Positions 1 to 11,252 of a stretch of 64,000 bases of DNA are shown here, piece by piece. Source of the stretch: Aphelidium insulamus (Eukaryota > Aphelidiomycota > Aphelidea > Aphelidiaceae); assembly GCA_036784855.1 (NCBI GenBank), contig JAZDSV010000021.1, positions 154,001 to 218,000 of the forward strand, written 5' to 3'. Below the pieces are notes generated by a model that made no database searches, was not told the DNA's origin, and saw nothing but the letters and a program-made list of their open reading frames with translations. The translations under genes and the position numbers were made by a program. Every line of letters begins with the position of its first letter. Within the stretch, counting starts at the first letter, position 1.

Positions 1-115
1 TCGTGCAAAAAGCAGGCAAACAAGGACGACTGGAACAAGTTTGTAGTCACCGAGCAAACATGTCCATGGTGCGGCTCAGCGCAATCGCCAAACTTTTCCT
101 CCTGAGACAATCTGG

Positions 116-1778
116 CTATATTTCAACACTTTTGCTATATGATGATATTAAACCACCGCGGGTTGCGCAGACGATAGTGTTGCCAGCCTCTTTCATGCAA
201 TAAACCGGCTCTTGATCCTGAATAGTGAATTCGGTGGTCAGATTGACTTGCGCGTCCGCAGTGCTGACCACGCGGAACATTGAACCGTCCATGGATGAGA
301 CGACCAGTTCGGCGGCCGAACAAGCGTTCAGTGAGCTGCGCAAGGACACGCCGCTTATTGCTGCACTATTTCTCGAAAACGAACAGATATCCTGGCTGCA
401 GATCCAGTTATAATATCCAGATCATACTATCCATGATATAAACGAACCTTAACTGGCGCATATCACGCAGAAATACGGCACCGTCACTAGAACCAGCCGC
501 CATTAGGAAACCATTCCATGACATACAGGTAAGAGCAGCGGCGCTCAGCGTCGATGACTCGGCGGTCTGGCACAGTTGTAGACGTGGCACTATTTTTACA
601 GGTCACCTAGATCACATACCACACTTGCGGAGCGCAGATCGGCCAGCCTCAGACGCCCATCACCACAAGCGAGAGCCAACGAATTGCTGATAATTTCATC
701 CGCCTCACCATCCGCTGATGGAAGACAAATCTGAGACACTGCTGCACAGCCACTGATCACCGCCACAGTCTGCCCGCTCTCGCAACTCCACTGCCGCACA
801 CTTTTATCACGCGATGATGCTGCATAGTGAGAATATATGCATTGTATAAGCAATTTTGCACGCACACAAAACCTGTCGACCTCGTCGGATAATCGCCGTG
901 CTAGTAATGGCTACATAAGGAGTAAGCACCGGCACAAAAAGTATGAAATCAAGCATTTACAAGAATCTCACCGCCAGTGTGTCCCTTCATCACGCGCGGA
1001 CATTGTCCGTCCAGTCCCCAGACACGCAGCTGCATGTCGGTGGCACCCGTGAGCAGCACCTGACCACTGGGAAAGAATTGTGACGTGGTCACATCCCCGA
1101 CGTGCCCCTCCAATTGGCCCTGTCGTGAATTACACCAAGCATCTCTCAAACACTTGGCAGCTTACCATCAGATGACCGCCAGCGCGATCCCAGATGCCAA
1201 GTGCACCGTCGTCAGCACCGGCAACTACAAGTTCTTCACGCGGCGATATTCCCACGCAGTTGACCTGCTGGTTGAGGGACATTCACCTGTATGCAGGGCA
1301 CACACATTTCGTTGCCACTGAATGTGAGAGTCGGCAGCCTGCACCGAGACAGCAGCTTGCGACTCTCCGTCAGCTGTCTTGCCACTAGTGCCCACACTCA
1401 ACATCGGAGGCCGCGAGGGGTCCGACGGGTATTGCAGCCGGCATTCTACGCCGCCATGTCCGCGTGCAGCAACCCTGCCCGTCGAGGGATCCAGCGAGAG
1501 TTCCGTCCTCCCATGCACACTACTCCCCCGCAGGCCATCTTCATCGCGGCGGCATTTAGTCAGGTTGTATTGTTTATCAATGCCATACCCCCATCGCCAT
1601 CGCCACCGCCACCCACGTAGCGCGACACCCAAAATGACGACGAGCTGGGACCAGCGCCACCATCATCCACTCTGCCATGTGCTGTACAACCGTCACGGTA
1701 ATCCGAGACCACGGCCGGCCAGTCGGGCTGCACCTGCCACCGGTCCACGATCTGGTGGCGCGATTCTTGAACGGTCAT
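116..1778 (-). CDS. PAAF1: PAAF1/Rpn14-like WD40 proteasomal ATPase-associated factor
   Basis: Multi-exon WD40 protein on the minus strand. The first exon begins MTVQESRHQIVDRW at 1778; the last ends in SYSKSVEI followed by TAG at 116-118. Recognisable blades include GHVGDVTTSQFFPSGQ with LRVWGLDG (about 950-1110), a preceding repeat ending ALGIWDRAGG, and a SSRDKSVRQW repeat near 800. A clear intron separates the GGHLM exon from the GQLEGHV exon (GTAAGC...ACAG). The order of repeats and the C-terminal DQEPVYCMKEAGNTIVCATR block match the PAAF1 family, known as a chaperone that binds proteasomal ATPases during assembly of the 19S particle. The N-terminal exon junctions between 1270 and 1650 are uncertain. 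A different WD40 protein is possible but less likely. Confidence 0.75.
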
Positions 1779-2041
1779 TGGCAATGTGTATTGTATGTAT
1801 GTATTGTCAAGAGACAAGTGTGTCAAGGGACTGGCCAGTGCACAAATGTATCGTTGTGTTAAATAATTAATATGCAACAGTGAAGGACAACATCTCGCGG
1901 GTGCGCCAAGGACTGCTTAAATGCACACATGTATGATATGATGTTAATATATGCAGCACGGCAGCCCTTGTCCAGCGATTATCCTATGTCTATATATCTA
2001 TGTCTATGGATAACCTAGTCCTGTATGTCACCAATGTAGCT

Positions 2042-3314
2042 TCACCGCGCCTCACGTCGGCGCAAATGCTCCGCATACCGCTCAATAAAGTGTTCCTGCA
2101 CGCATAAATAAGTTTGTTATATATACATATACATATATTACTCCACATGGAACACCACACTCACCTGAGCGTCTGTCTCGATGGCCTTGGGGCTGCGTCG
2201 AATGCGCACAAACTTGATGGCATCAGCGGCCGAGGTGCAGAAGCCGCGTTTGAGCAGCCAGCAGCACGCAACCAGCCCCGCACGCCCGATACCTTACCGC
2301 TGTGCATTAGCATCGCATGTAATCATAGTATGTATTATCGCAGTGTATAAAGTATAGTATAAACATAGTCACACCGTATGTACATAGTAATCATGGGCAC
2401 TCACCGCCACGACAGTGACACAAAACATTCTGGCCGCTCTGGATGGCGCGGTCCAGCGGTTCCAGTACGTGCTGCTCAAAATGGGCAATTGTGTCGGGTG
2501 CGTCACCTTCCACGACAGGGTAGCGCAGCACCTCCACGCCATGCTGACTGGCGGCGTCGGCATACTCGCCGTACGGGGCGCCCAGAAAACTCAGTTCCGC
2601 GTCGCCCAGCAGACTGTGACCGTGTTAGTATGGGCGTATATAGGTTTGCACTCACTTGACCACCAGCCGCACGTCCAGCTTGGCCAGCCGCTCAAAGTCC
2701 ATCGCCAGGTCACTGTCACGCGCGTGTGAGATACATACAGACATGTGCACATGCGCATGCGCCACAGATCTTCGTACCGGTTCACGGGGGGGACGCGTCC
2801 GTGTGACACCGTGCCCGTCCAGCCGCACCTTCTTGCCGGGACACGAGCTGAGCGCCAGATTGGCGCGCAGTGTTCCCTGTGCTGAAGTGTTACCGCCACC
2901 GCTCGGCGCCAGCAGTGCAGCCATGTCTAGTAGGGCGCGCTCCTGATCCCGGATCACCGGGTCCATATCGAGCAGCTGTTGCTGTGCGTCCGCCACCACC
3001 GCCACCTCGGCATCGAATCCATTCTCTTCAAACTGCGGTGCCGCTGTCACCGCCCCGTCATCCTCACTGTTATTCGGCGCCACTGCCGTCGTGTTGGTGG
3101 TGGTGCAGTCTCCGTCCGCAATGTTGGCCGCCACTGTCAGTATCTGGCTGGACTGGCATCGTTGTTTCGTGTCGGCCACGTGCTTGCCGTCATTTACAAT
3201 GTCCGTGGGTACGATCCACGACACGGCCAGCGGGTGCGTCTGGCTGGTCTTGAGCACGGACTTTAGTGTGCGCGGCAGCGCCGTGATGTCGGCGGGCTTT
3301 TGTATGGTGTGCAT
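2042..3314 (-). CDS. Dual-specificity / tyrosine-type protein phosphatase
   Basis: Four or five exons read on the minus strand. It starts at ATG 3314 with MHTIQKPADITALPRTLK and continues with a low-complexity acidic region. After introns comes the catalytic part: LGDAELSFLGAPYGEY (about 2560-2615), then NVLCHC in one exon joined to RGGIGRAGL in the next, together giving the Cys-phosphatase loop HCxxGxGRxG. An exon with a SPKAIETDAQ segment follows, and a last short exon EHFIERYAEHLRRREAR ends in TGA at 2042-2044. The loop Cys and Arg are present, so it should be active. The N-terminal HPLAVSWI block resembles fungal phosphatases of the CDKN3/PTP-like group. Its substrate cannot be told from sequence. 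A further small intron may lie near 2720-2790, where the frame runs through a low-complexity patch. Confidence 0.72.
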
Positions 3315-3971
3315 CTATGTATCGCGCGTATGTTCTATATGGGCGTGCGTGGTGAGCCCCGGCTACGATCTGACTCGGTAGCCAGGCACCTCACACATGT
3401 TTGTCATGTGTGACGGGTACACTGCACAGGAGCGCCTAAATAAGAGAGAATGGAAATGTCTTCACGTTGACGAATTCATCGCGACACTGAATAGACGCGA
3501 GGAACAGATATAGTGAAAGCCAAGATATCGCTCTGTGACGGCCCGAAAGCAAAAAGCGCGCACAGGAATAGTACTCGCGCCTCTTGCGACAGATGTCACA
3601 TTATATACACGTCTACATACAAAGTATATACGTATAGTGCACGGCTCACAGTGATGGTACGTTCACAATGAGCAGCGCAAAAGGCAATAGAGTGTCGGCC
3701 GTCCGACAGGGAAACGCATGCACTCGGAAGGGATGCACGCAACCCGTCGGACTGCCGCGCATATATATATGCTTCACTCTGGCATTCACGGTAAACAACT
3801 CCGTCACGGGCAGTGCAGTGAAGCGTAAGACGGAGTTGAACAATAAGGAACGCGTGTGTACAATAGAGAGGAGCGTGCTAAGGTTGCGTGCTTCCCCTTT
3901 ATAGTTGCTTGGGTCAGGGTTGGTTGCGGTTGCCTGAGGTGAAGGTTACGGCAACCTGTTTCAATTGCAGC
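3315..3971. other. Divergent intergenic region, phosphatase / GDSL esterase
   Basis: This 657-bp stretch lies between two divergently transcribed genes and should hold both promoters. Short open frames exist on both strands (for example 3668-3904) but none shows a recognisable domain, splice pattern or codon bias, so no gene is called. Confidence 0.5.
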
Positions 3972-4912
3972 ATGAAGCAAATTGTGCTCTTTGGCGACAG
4001 CCTCACACAGGCACGGCGCGTTACACACACACACACACATACTACACGTCCTCATTACATATATAAATGGATAGAGGGGATTCGAGGTGGAGTCGCGTGG
4101 TTGGGCGGCTCAGCTTGCCGATGCGTACCTTCGCCGGGCAGACATTATAAATCGCGGCTACTCGGGTACGGTGCGTCCATTATAGATGTGATGTACAATC
4201 AATTACCAACACCGCGCAGGATACAATACCGAGTGGTGTCGGCACGTACTGCCCCAAATTCTTCCCTCCACAATGGGCCAGGTGATGCTGTTTGTCTTGT
4301 TCCTCGGAGCCAACGACGCGGTACTGCCCCAAGCGAACCCACGTCAGCATGTCCCACTGGATCGATACAAGGACAACATATGCCATATGGTGGAATATGT
4401 GCGCGCCACACACCCAAACACAAAGTAGGTTTTATCAATGTAGATGTGGCAACTATCTGATAATAATATTTTTTAGAATATTACTCGTGACCCCACCGGC
4501 AGTCTATCCGCCACCGTGGGCAAAGCACTGCCAGGAGAAGAAAAGACCACTGGACCGCGATGTGCAGACCACTAAATCATATGCCGTAGCCGTTCGGAGT
4601 CTGGGCACGGAGCTGAGTGTCCCGGTGGCCGATGTGTACGCCGCGATGGAGAATTTTGTGCAGCAATCACCAGGACGCGACACATGTCAGCAGCAGCCGT
4701 TCGGCACTGCGGTCCAACTGTGCACAGATGATGACTGGAAGCCGGTCGAGTCACTTCTCTGTGACGGTCTTCACTTTAGCGCGGCCGGCAACAACTTGAT
4801 GTTTGAAACGCTAAATGCCGCGATACTCACTCACTATCCCGACATCTCCAGCGAGGCCATCAGACCCAACGTATGCCGCCGTGCCGTGCCAAGTGAGCTA
4901 CACACTAATTGA
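3972..4912 (+). CDS. IAH1: GDSL esterase/lipase, isoamyl acetate hydrolase (IAH1) type
   Basis: Starts MKQIVLFGDSLTQ at 3972, which contains the GDSL nucleophile block. After an intron carrying a CA repeat (about 4010-4087) the frame gives SRGWAAQLADAYLRRADII and NRGYSG (block II). A later exon carries LFVLFLGANDAV (block III, GxND) at about 4287-4320. The intron at 4426-4474 (GTAGGT...TTTTAG) joins to ILLVTPPAVYPPPW. The last exon has LLCDGLHFSAAGN (block V, DxxH, about 4765) and stops at 4912. All four SGNH blocks are therefore present. Members of this family hydrolyse small esters such as acetate esters. The exon between 4175 and 4280 is the least certain part. It is divergent from the phosphatase and followed 244 bp later by the secreted-protein cluster. 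Confidence 0.85.
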
Positions 4913-5155
4913 CTGAGCAGTTTCCCTGGCACGACCAGGTTAATGGCGACGATCTGGCGGGGTCGATCGTGCCGTGAGATAATGGGCGCCGATTCAATCT
5001 CGAGCCAATCATGCGCCGCCATGTGCGATCTGGCCGCCGCGATCGCGCAGACATAAATACCGCGCTTATGCATGCACCGTGACAGCACAATTCTCTATCT
5101 CTATCTCGCTGATATCAACCTGCTCAACTTTCTGTGCATTCCGTAGTAAGTGATT

Positions 5156-5857
5156 ATGGCGCGTATATCTATTGCTCTGGCAGCTGTGCTCTGTTCCGCG
5201 AGTGTTTTGAGTGTTACCCGCGCCGAGGACAGCGCACCGTGCAACAACTCCACGGCTGCGCCACCTCCCTACGGCGGTGGCGGTGGCGATTACACTTCTC
5301 CGCCATCAGCTGACCCCAGCTACGGCGCCGACATTCCCCCGGATCCCGCTACCTTGGCGCAAGTAGTGCGCAATGCCACGTTGTATGAGGCGGCAAGCTA
5401 CGGCGGCATCCGTCACTTTATCAGCGGCAAGTCGGGCGACTGTATTGGCCTGGAGCAGACCGCGGACGGTACCGGAGTGACGATGGGCTCCATCAAGTAT
5501 GTGTCGGAGGCGTACGCGGACCCCGTGGAGCGTCCCGATGTGGCGCTCCCCGACGACCAGACACTCGACTACAAGCTCGCCTTTTACTCCGAGTACGGAT
5601 GCGCGGGTGATCTATTGTCGCAGGTGGTGGGCAATAGCGCAGACACGTGCGTGCCCGACGATCCCAACTGCGGACTTCGGCCGCTGTCGGTGCACATTGA
5701 GGATATTGAGTCGGGTCAGTTGGGCGGTATTCCAGCAGACCCTTCCGATCCCAACGCGGAAGAGCCGCAGTCCGTATACAGCGCATCCACCCGCTCCTCG
5801 AGCAGCAGCGGTGTCGCGCTATGCTTTGCCTTGGTCGTTTCTCTGTTCATGGCGTAA
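5156..5857 (+). CDS. Secreted GPI-anchored-type protein A (Cys/PLSV family)
   Basis: Single exon, 233 residues, ATG at 5156. Signal peptide (ARISIALAAVLCSASVLS) is followed by a Pro/Gly/Tyr-rich linker (residues about 30-60). A globular domain of about 120 residues has four cysteines: SGKSGDC, YGCAGD, DTC and NCGLRPLSV. The C-terminus is Ser-rich and ends in a hydrophobic stretch (GVALCFALVVSLFMA), as expected for a GPI-anchor signal. The same design recurs at 6266, 8417 and 12253, so this is a local paralogous family. I recognise no named family. The FYSEYGCAGD motif loosely resembles a beta/gamma-crystallin or killer-toxin-like Greek-key motif, which is only a suggestion. Confidence 0.8.
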   Translation: MARISIALAAVLCSASVLSVTRAEDSAPCNNSTAAPPPYGGGGGDYTSPPSADPSYGADIPPDPATLAQVVRNATLYEAASYGGIRHFISGKSGDCIGLEQTADGTGVTMGSIKYVSEAYADPVERPDVALPDDQTLDYKLAFYSEYGCAGDLLSQVVGNSADTCVPDDPNCGLRPLSVHIEDIESGQLGGIPADPSDPNAEEPQSVYSASTRSSSSSGVALCFALVVSLFMA

Positions 5858-6148
5858 AGCCCTATGCACAACTTGTAATGTAAATATAATATCTTGTGGA
5901 AATATATTTATTCCATATATATTTATATATATATATATATATATCACGCATGAATACATAGACAGCGCGCACTCTCGGCGGCTGACGGCACGGTAGTACA
6001 GAGCAGCCAACCATCACACCACATGAAACACGCAGCCTGTACGACGTGACAGCGCTGAAACGCTTGTGACACCGTAAGCGCCATCAGATTGGCCGAGAGC
6101 TTGCGTTACATCGGCGCTGGTGTAACAAAGTGTTTCAGCTCTGTCGGC

Positions 6149-6155
6149 TATAAAA
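6149..6155 (+). promoter_or_regulatory. TATA box of secreted protein B, with TGAAAC elements upstream
   Basis: GGCTATAAAAG lies 111-117 bp before the ATG at 6266. TGAAAC/GTTTCA elements are seen upstream at 6024, 6056 and 6131. The same layout recurs before genes C, D and E. Confidence 0.65.
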
Positions 6156-6265
6156 GCGGCCTCGGCGGCAACGGCAGCGAGCACACTCAAGCAACAGCAG
6201 TACTACTATTACCACAGTATCACTTACTCGCACACACACACACACACACTAAAGCAACTTCCACA

Positions 6266-7210
6266 ATGATGAACAAGATTGCTATTGCCTTCGCGCTGGC
6301 CTCTCTCTACGCCATGCCCACCACTGTTCGCGCCGTTCCGGCACCTCAAGACTGTGATGGCGATGGCCCCATTGATGGTGCTACTTCGGGATACGGCGGC
6401 GATATAGTCGATCCCGCGACAGGAGGTACTGGTTACGGCGGCGACGTGGTCGATCCCGCAACAGGAGGTTCTGGTTACGGTAATGACACAGTCGACCCTG
6501 CCACAGCCGGCGGTTACGGTGGCGACCAGGTGAACGGCACCGAGACTGGTGGAGGTTACGGTGGCGACGTAGTCGATCCCGCAGTAGACCCGAACTGCCC
6601 CGAAACGCAAGCTGCTACCGGTGGTTACGGCGGTGACGTGACTGGAGCCGCGACTACCCCCCTGTACGTGCAGCTCTTCTCTGCCCAGAGCACTGACGGC
6701 ACCACTCTGTCTGGCACCAGCCAATTCATTTCCGGCGCCATGGGTGACTGTGTGGCGTTGACAGCGAACTCGGACGGAAGTGCCCCGGATGTGGGCGCGG
6801 CGATCTATGTCACAGGCGAGGGTCAAGACTTCTCCGTCAGCCCGGACGCAAAGGTGCCTGACGACCAGGCCAACTCCAACACCTTGTCATTCTTCAGCGA
6901 TGCAAGCTGCGGCGGAGACCTGATCACCACTATCAATGGCAACACCTTGAACATCTGCGTAGGCACTGACGGTACTTGCGGCGTGAAGCCGTTGTCGGTC
7001 AAGTTTGGCAACACCACAACCGGCACCGAGGCCACGGGCGAGACTGGCGCTGGAGGTGATGGCAGCGGTGATGGTAGCGGAGATGGCAGCGGCAGCGGAG
7101 ATGGCAGCGGTAGCGGTGATGTCACTGGACAGGAGGCCAGCGGCGCTTCGGCTGTCCAGACCGGCGCCACATTCCTGCTCAGCGCTGTGGCCGCCTATGT
7201 GTTTGCCTAA
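6266..7210 (+). CDS. Secreted GPI-anchored-type protein B with YGGD repeats
   Basis: Single exon, 314 residues. I chose ATG 6266 because it follows the TATA box and a CA-rich leader, and it gives a signal peptide (MMNKIAIAFALASLYAMPTT). Residues about 40-130 hold five or six imperfect repeats of the type GYGGDVVDPATGG. The globular domain follows, with SGAMGDC, FFSDASCGGD and ICVGTDGTCGVKPLSV, keeping the four family cysteines. A GDGSGDGSG linker and a hydrophobic tail (TFLLSAVAAYVFA) end the protein, as for a GPI anchor. It is the longest linker form of the family. A cell-wall or zoospore/cyst-surface role is plausible but unproven. Confidence 0.85.
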   Translation: MMNKIAIAFALASLYAMPTTVRAVPAPQDCDGDGPIDGATSGYGGDIVDPATGGTGYGGDVVDPATGGSGYGNDTVDPATAGGYGGDQVNGTETGGGYGGDVVDPAVDPNCPETQAATGGYGGDVTGAATTPLYVQLFSAQSTDGTTLSGTSQFISGAMGDCVALTANSDGSAPDVGAAIYVTGEGQDFSVSPDAKVPDDQANSNTLSFFSDASCGGDLITTINGNTLNICVGTDGTCGVKPLSVKFGNTTTGTEATGETGAGGDGSGDGSGDGSGSGDGSGSGDVTGQEASGASAVQTGATFLLSAVAAYVFA

Positions 7211-8314
7211 AGCACTGCAACCAACATTCCACACCAATTCACAGAATAATACACACACATTAGTGCATCCACAGAACTTTTACATAAATACTACTTCTCT
7301 CCACTCCTGTTTATCGCTGTAGCATATTATAAACACTGTACGTGTCGATTAAATATTGCGTCCCGTCCTGCTGCTCTCCACGACGTTATGCTTAGGTTTG
7401 ACGATCTTATGTAATGATATGGTAGCCACTACGCCTGTTGGATCCAACGACGGAGGCACGGGTCACTAGACGCCGCTGATGAAGGTGTCGTTGAGCTCAT
7501 GGCAAGACACTGTAGGCCCTCTATACACTTAGCAAACTGTGAATATAATCTTTCAAACTCATGGAAGGATCTCATGCTTCATACCTGAAATGTGGGCATT
7601 CGGTCATTGGATATAAGGCACCATATTTTATCTGTTGCGACTGTGACTGTGCAACCACTACGCCGCGGTATTATCTTTACATGTTACCGTTGCGTCGAAT
7701 AACATATGCATCCAGTGCAACCGTTTGGCGTTTCATGTGTTTAGGTGTTTAATGTGCGACTGAAACGGTGTTTTATGCTCAGTGAAACCGTGGTGCATTG
7801 CAATGATTAACTGAGCGTGTCCAGCACCAGGCGCAAATTACTGCCGTCTTCGTGAATAAAATTAAACTTTATCGTTTAAACATATATTATCATGCCATAT
7901 TCTAATTACTGTCGTCTTCGTGAATAAAATATAATAATAGGTACTATAAACCTACAATAATAATGCATGACTGCCTTCCATCGAGTACGCCGTAGCTTGT
8001 CTCATGAGGCCATAAGTTATTAACCTTGCCTCTGTACACTCAGCAGCTGCTGACATTGCGAGATCGCCATCTGACGGTGAGAGAATGAATAATTTGTTAG
8101 ATAGAGCATACTAGTATATTTCAACATATATAAGTGACATTATCAGCGTCAAAATTTGGGCGTTTCATGTATTTAGGGAGTTTAGATGCGTCTGAAACCA
8201 CACTGAAACGGTGCTTGTTTTATGTCATAGTGAAACCGTGGCGCGGTGCAGTGATTGGCTGAGAGTGTCCAGCACCAGGCGAAAACTACAACATTGTGTT
8301 TCGCATTTTTTGGC
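7211..8314. other. Long intergenic stretch with a decayed promoter copy
   Basis: About 1.1 kb without a supportable gene. Positions 7721-7870 resemble the promoter of secreted gene C at 8152-8300: both carry GTTTCATG, a pair or triple of TGAAAC, and GTGTCCAGCACCAGGCG. A second short direct repeat (CGTCTTCGTGAATAAAAT) occurs near 7845 and 7911. A 63-codon open frame at 7561 has no recognisable content. Confidence 0.6.
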
Positions 8315-8321
8315 TATAAAA
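8315..8321 (+). promoter_or_regulatory. TATA box of secreted protein C, with four TGAAAC/GTTTCA elements
   Basis: GGCTATAAAAGG starts 102 bp before the ATG at 8417. Elements at 8162 (GTTTCA), 8193, 8204 and 8231 (TGAAAC) lie within 155 bp upstream of it. Confidence 0.65.
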
Positions 8322-8416
8322 GGCGCGCTTTTGTGCACAAGTCCGATGCATTCCTTACTTTGTGTAACTACTCACTTATAACCGTTTGCACTTTACGAAA
8401 ACTAATCTACGCGACA

Positions 8417-9160
8417 ATGAACACTGTATCAATTGCACTGGCTATCGTGTCACTATATGCAATGCCAAGCGCGACTTACGCCGATTCAGGCTGCGAAGGG
8501 GAAGCTGTGCCCCCTCCTGCAGTTAATCCCGGCACTGGAGGTGGTGATTACGGCGGCAATTCTTCAGGTGGTGGATATGGTGACAACGGTGGCACAACTG
8601 GAACTTTTGAGGGACAAGCGGTCAACATTCAGGCATTCTCCAAACCGAATTCTTCCGAGGGCAGCCGATTCATCTCTGCAAATGTTGGCACGTGCACCAA
8701 GCTGCAAACGGCTGATGACGGCACCGCCCTCGACATGGGTGGTCTGGTGTACGTCAATGCGCCAAATGCGGACTCTGTGGCCGACCCGAGTGTCATTGCA
8801 AAGGATGATCCGAATTCCCACCCAGTCTTTACTTTGTACGCGAGTAGCGATTGTTCCGGTGATCCCATCACCGTCGTTCATGGCAGCGATCCTGATATCT
8901 GCCTTAACGGGCCGGATGATTGCGGTGTAAAACCCTTGTCAGGCAAGGTGTCGATCGTCATGTTGGACACCGAAGGTACCGAAGTGGCCACGGAAAACAA
9001 TAAGCCGGACGTCAATGCTGCAACTACCAACAACGCAGCTGATAACGGCGGCGATGGCCAAGTGACAGCGGAATCAGTGGAGGCAAACTCCGCCTCTTCA
9101 ATTTGTGGTGCGGGTGTGGCAGTTGTGCTCAGCGCGCTTGCCACACTTGTATTTGCGTGA
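8417..9160 (+). CDS. Secreted GPI-anchored-type protein C
   Basis: Single exon, 247 residues, ATG at 8417, which is 102 bp after the TATA box. Signal peptide MNTVSIALAIVSLYAMPSA is very close to that of protein B. A short Gly/Tyr linker (GGGDYGGNSSGGGYGD) leads into the family domain with ISANVGTC, LYASSDCSGD and ICLNGPDDCGVKPLSG, again four cysteines. The C-terminus is hydrophobic (GVAVVLSALATLVFA) after a polar Asn/Ala-rich stretch, consistent with GPI anchoring. Its function is unknown. Similarity to B across signal peptide, domain and promoter suggests a recent tandem duplication. Confidence 0.83.
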   Translation: MNTVSIALAIVSLYAMPSATYADSGCEGEAVPPPAVNPGTGGGDYGGNSSGGGYGDNGGTTGTFEGQAVNIQAFSKPNSSEGSRFISANVGTCTKLQTADDGTALDMGGLVYVNAPNADSVADPSVIAKDDPNSHPVFTLYASSDCSGDPITVVHGSDPDICLNGPDDCGVKPLSGKVSIVMLDTEGTEVATENNKPDVNAATTNNAADNGGDGQVTAESVEANSASSICGAGVAVVLSALATLVFA

Positions 9161-9361
9161 AGGCTCAATGGATAAGCAAAAAAATGACTCGCAGACACAC
9201 ATTAATTGAAATGAATAACCAGGCATTAGTTGAAATACCTTGCTATATACATACTGAGATTATTTCGAATTTCACAGCGTACATATACGCACTATTGTGA
9301 CAAGCAAAGGAGATTGGTGATGCAACCGTTTATGCATGGTGTTTTGCCAATTACACCGCCG

Positions 9362-10809
9362 CTAACAGCACAATCGCGCCGAGTATTGCCGGAACCGCGC
9401 CGAGAGCAGCCAGCCCACGCCCATTCCAAGCACAAGTGCCAGAAACATGCCCACATTAAATGTCATGGCAATGAGCATGAGTGCATACGACCAAGTCACC
9501 TCTAGCATGTGCAGCAGTGTGCGCACAAGCTCTATCGACAGCTGGAACGGGTGGTGTCGCACGGCGCTGTGGAACTGGGCGCACAGGGCCTCCCATGCCG
9601 ACTGGTCGTCGGGCTCCACATTGGCAGCGGAGAGGGGAAATGACGCGGGACAGCGTTGTGCAATGAAAATGGTCTCGGATCCGTCAGATGATGACGAACC
9701 GCCGCCGATTAGCGGTGTGCGATCGTCGCAGCAAGATGATTTGCCGGCCGAGTGCTCAGCGATGGCGGTGCTCGGTGGCAAAGTGCGACGCGGCCGGGAC
9801 CAGAACGACTCGAGCATGAAGCGCACAGTTTGGAATATTTCAAACGTCAGTCCGAGGAGAAATATGGCGACAAGTGTGAGCCAGTAGCCGGTGGTGGAGC
9901 GCGGTACCCACTCTTTGAAGAGGACATAGTCGAGCATTCCAGTGTGAAAGTACATTCGCATAATTGGAGCCGCGGTTGCCAACGGTGCCGCGCCACACAT
10001 GTCCTTGAATTCCTCGCCAAACGGCGTTAGACTGCTGCCTGCACATGCGCTTGAGATTATATATATATATATATGTATATATATAGATATATATATGCAA
10101 TGATGTAACACTTTCACGTACCTGTGCCGCACAGAGCCACCACTGGCGCACACTGAGCCATATCGGGCATGGAGCGGCACATGTCGGTGAGCATGCCGAG
10201 CGGATCACACCCCTGCCACGAGTTGCCGTCCACACCGCCACGGCAGCTATCACACTCTTCCATGCGATGCGAGCTGCAGATGGACTTGAGCGACTCTTTG
10301 AGCGACATGGTGGACGGAATCCGCGGCGCCATTGGGTACTGCAGACACTCCGAGTTCACTGGCATAGCTGAAATGCACGTTGCGTTATAGCGCGCACATC
10401 CCGGCATGTTCATGTCGCCGACGCAGATGTCCGCGAGGAGCGAGAGCGGATGGCAGAAACCGTCAGTCGTGGCGCCGGTATTGGTGCAGCGAGCACGCAA
10501 GCTGCACCCCGGCATTACAAGTGATGTGCCGCACATGGTGTCCAGGTCTGCCGCTGCCTGGTCAATGGGGTAGGCATCGGTGCCACGTAGCGGCAACACA
10601 TTGTCGGATAGGCTGTCAGCGCGCGCGACGATCAGAACGCCGGTATGGACAATACTATGTGTACTATACTAGTAGCAGCCATTAACGCACCTGTGCACAG
10701 TAGCATGTTGATCAGTGGTACGGGCAGTCGGGGAAGCAGCAGCGCCATGGCTGGCAGCAGCGACCGCCACCGACGCCAGCTGGGCCGCCAGCGCTGTAGC
10801 AATCAGCAT
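9362..10809 (-). CDS. Ctr-family copper transporter with a Cys-rich extracellular domain
   Basis: Three exons. The start at 10809 gives a signal peptide (MLIATALAAQLASVAVAAA). The intron at about 10620-10690 joins HS to LSDNVLPLRGTD. A Cys-rich domain of about 150 residues follows (10114-10620) and holds two similar blocks, CHPLSLLADICVGDMNMPGC and CDPLGMLTDMCRSMPDMAQC. After an AT-rich intron comes a Ctr domain: MRMYFHTGMLDYVLFKEW, TM1 (GYWLTLVAIFLLGLTFEIF), a long cytosolic loop, then TM2 with the MxxxM motif (MLIAMTFNVGMF) and TM3 with GxxxG (GMGVGWLL). Ctr proteins import Cu(I) as trimers. The long loop and N-domain make this larger than yeast Ctr1. It lies in the middle of the secreted-protein cluster on the opposite strand. 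Confidence 0.85.
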
Positions 10810-11252
10810 TGTATTGCAGTGCGCTGCTAGCCAATCGGTGCCGCGAAGTTCCACTGATCGCGCGTTGTTATTTAACACTGGCAGGCGGCCACTTGGACAG
10901 CTGACATGCAAGAAGGCCTTAATGGTGGTGGATACTACATATGTAGACATAGAATAAATGTAGCTTCCACGAGAGGAAGTGTTCCTCTCTGTAACATGCA
11001 CATACAACATTCGCTTTTTAACAAGAGATACATCTGTATCGAATTGCATGCAATGGTACATATGAAATAGATTGCACTCTCAGTATAAGTCGGCAGGTTG
11101 ATAAGCGCGAGAATCTGCGTAAATAAGAAAAGTTCAACTAAATATATATATACATATATATATATACATATGACCTTGTAGTATTTAACTTGTCGTGGAA
11201 GCAAATTAAATGGAGCCATAACAGAAACACAGCATCTCTAATATCTCTCATG
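10810..11252. other. Intergenic, AT-rich, upstream of the Ctr gene
   Basis: 443 bp between the 5' end of the Ctr gene and the 3' end of the oligoribonuclease, both on the minus strand. It contains TA-rich runs near 11140-11170. I see no gene in it. Confidence 0.5.

Noticed and set aside
7561-7752. 63-codon frame in the long intergenic region
   Set aside because: No domain or supporting context; probably chance within promoter-like sequence.
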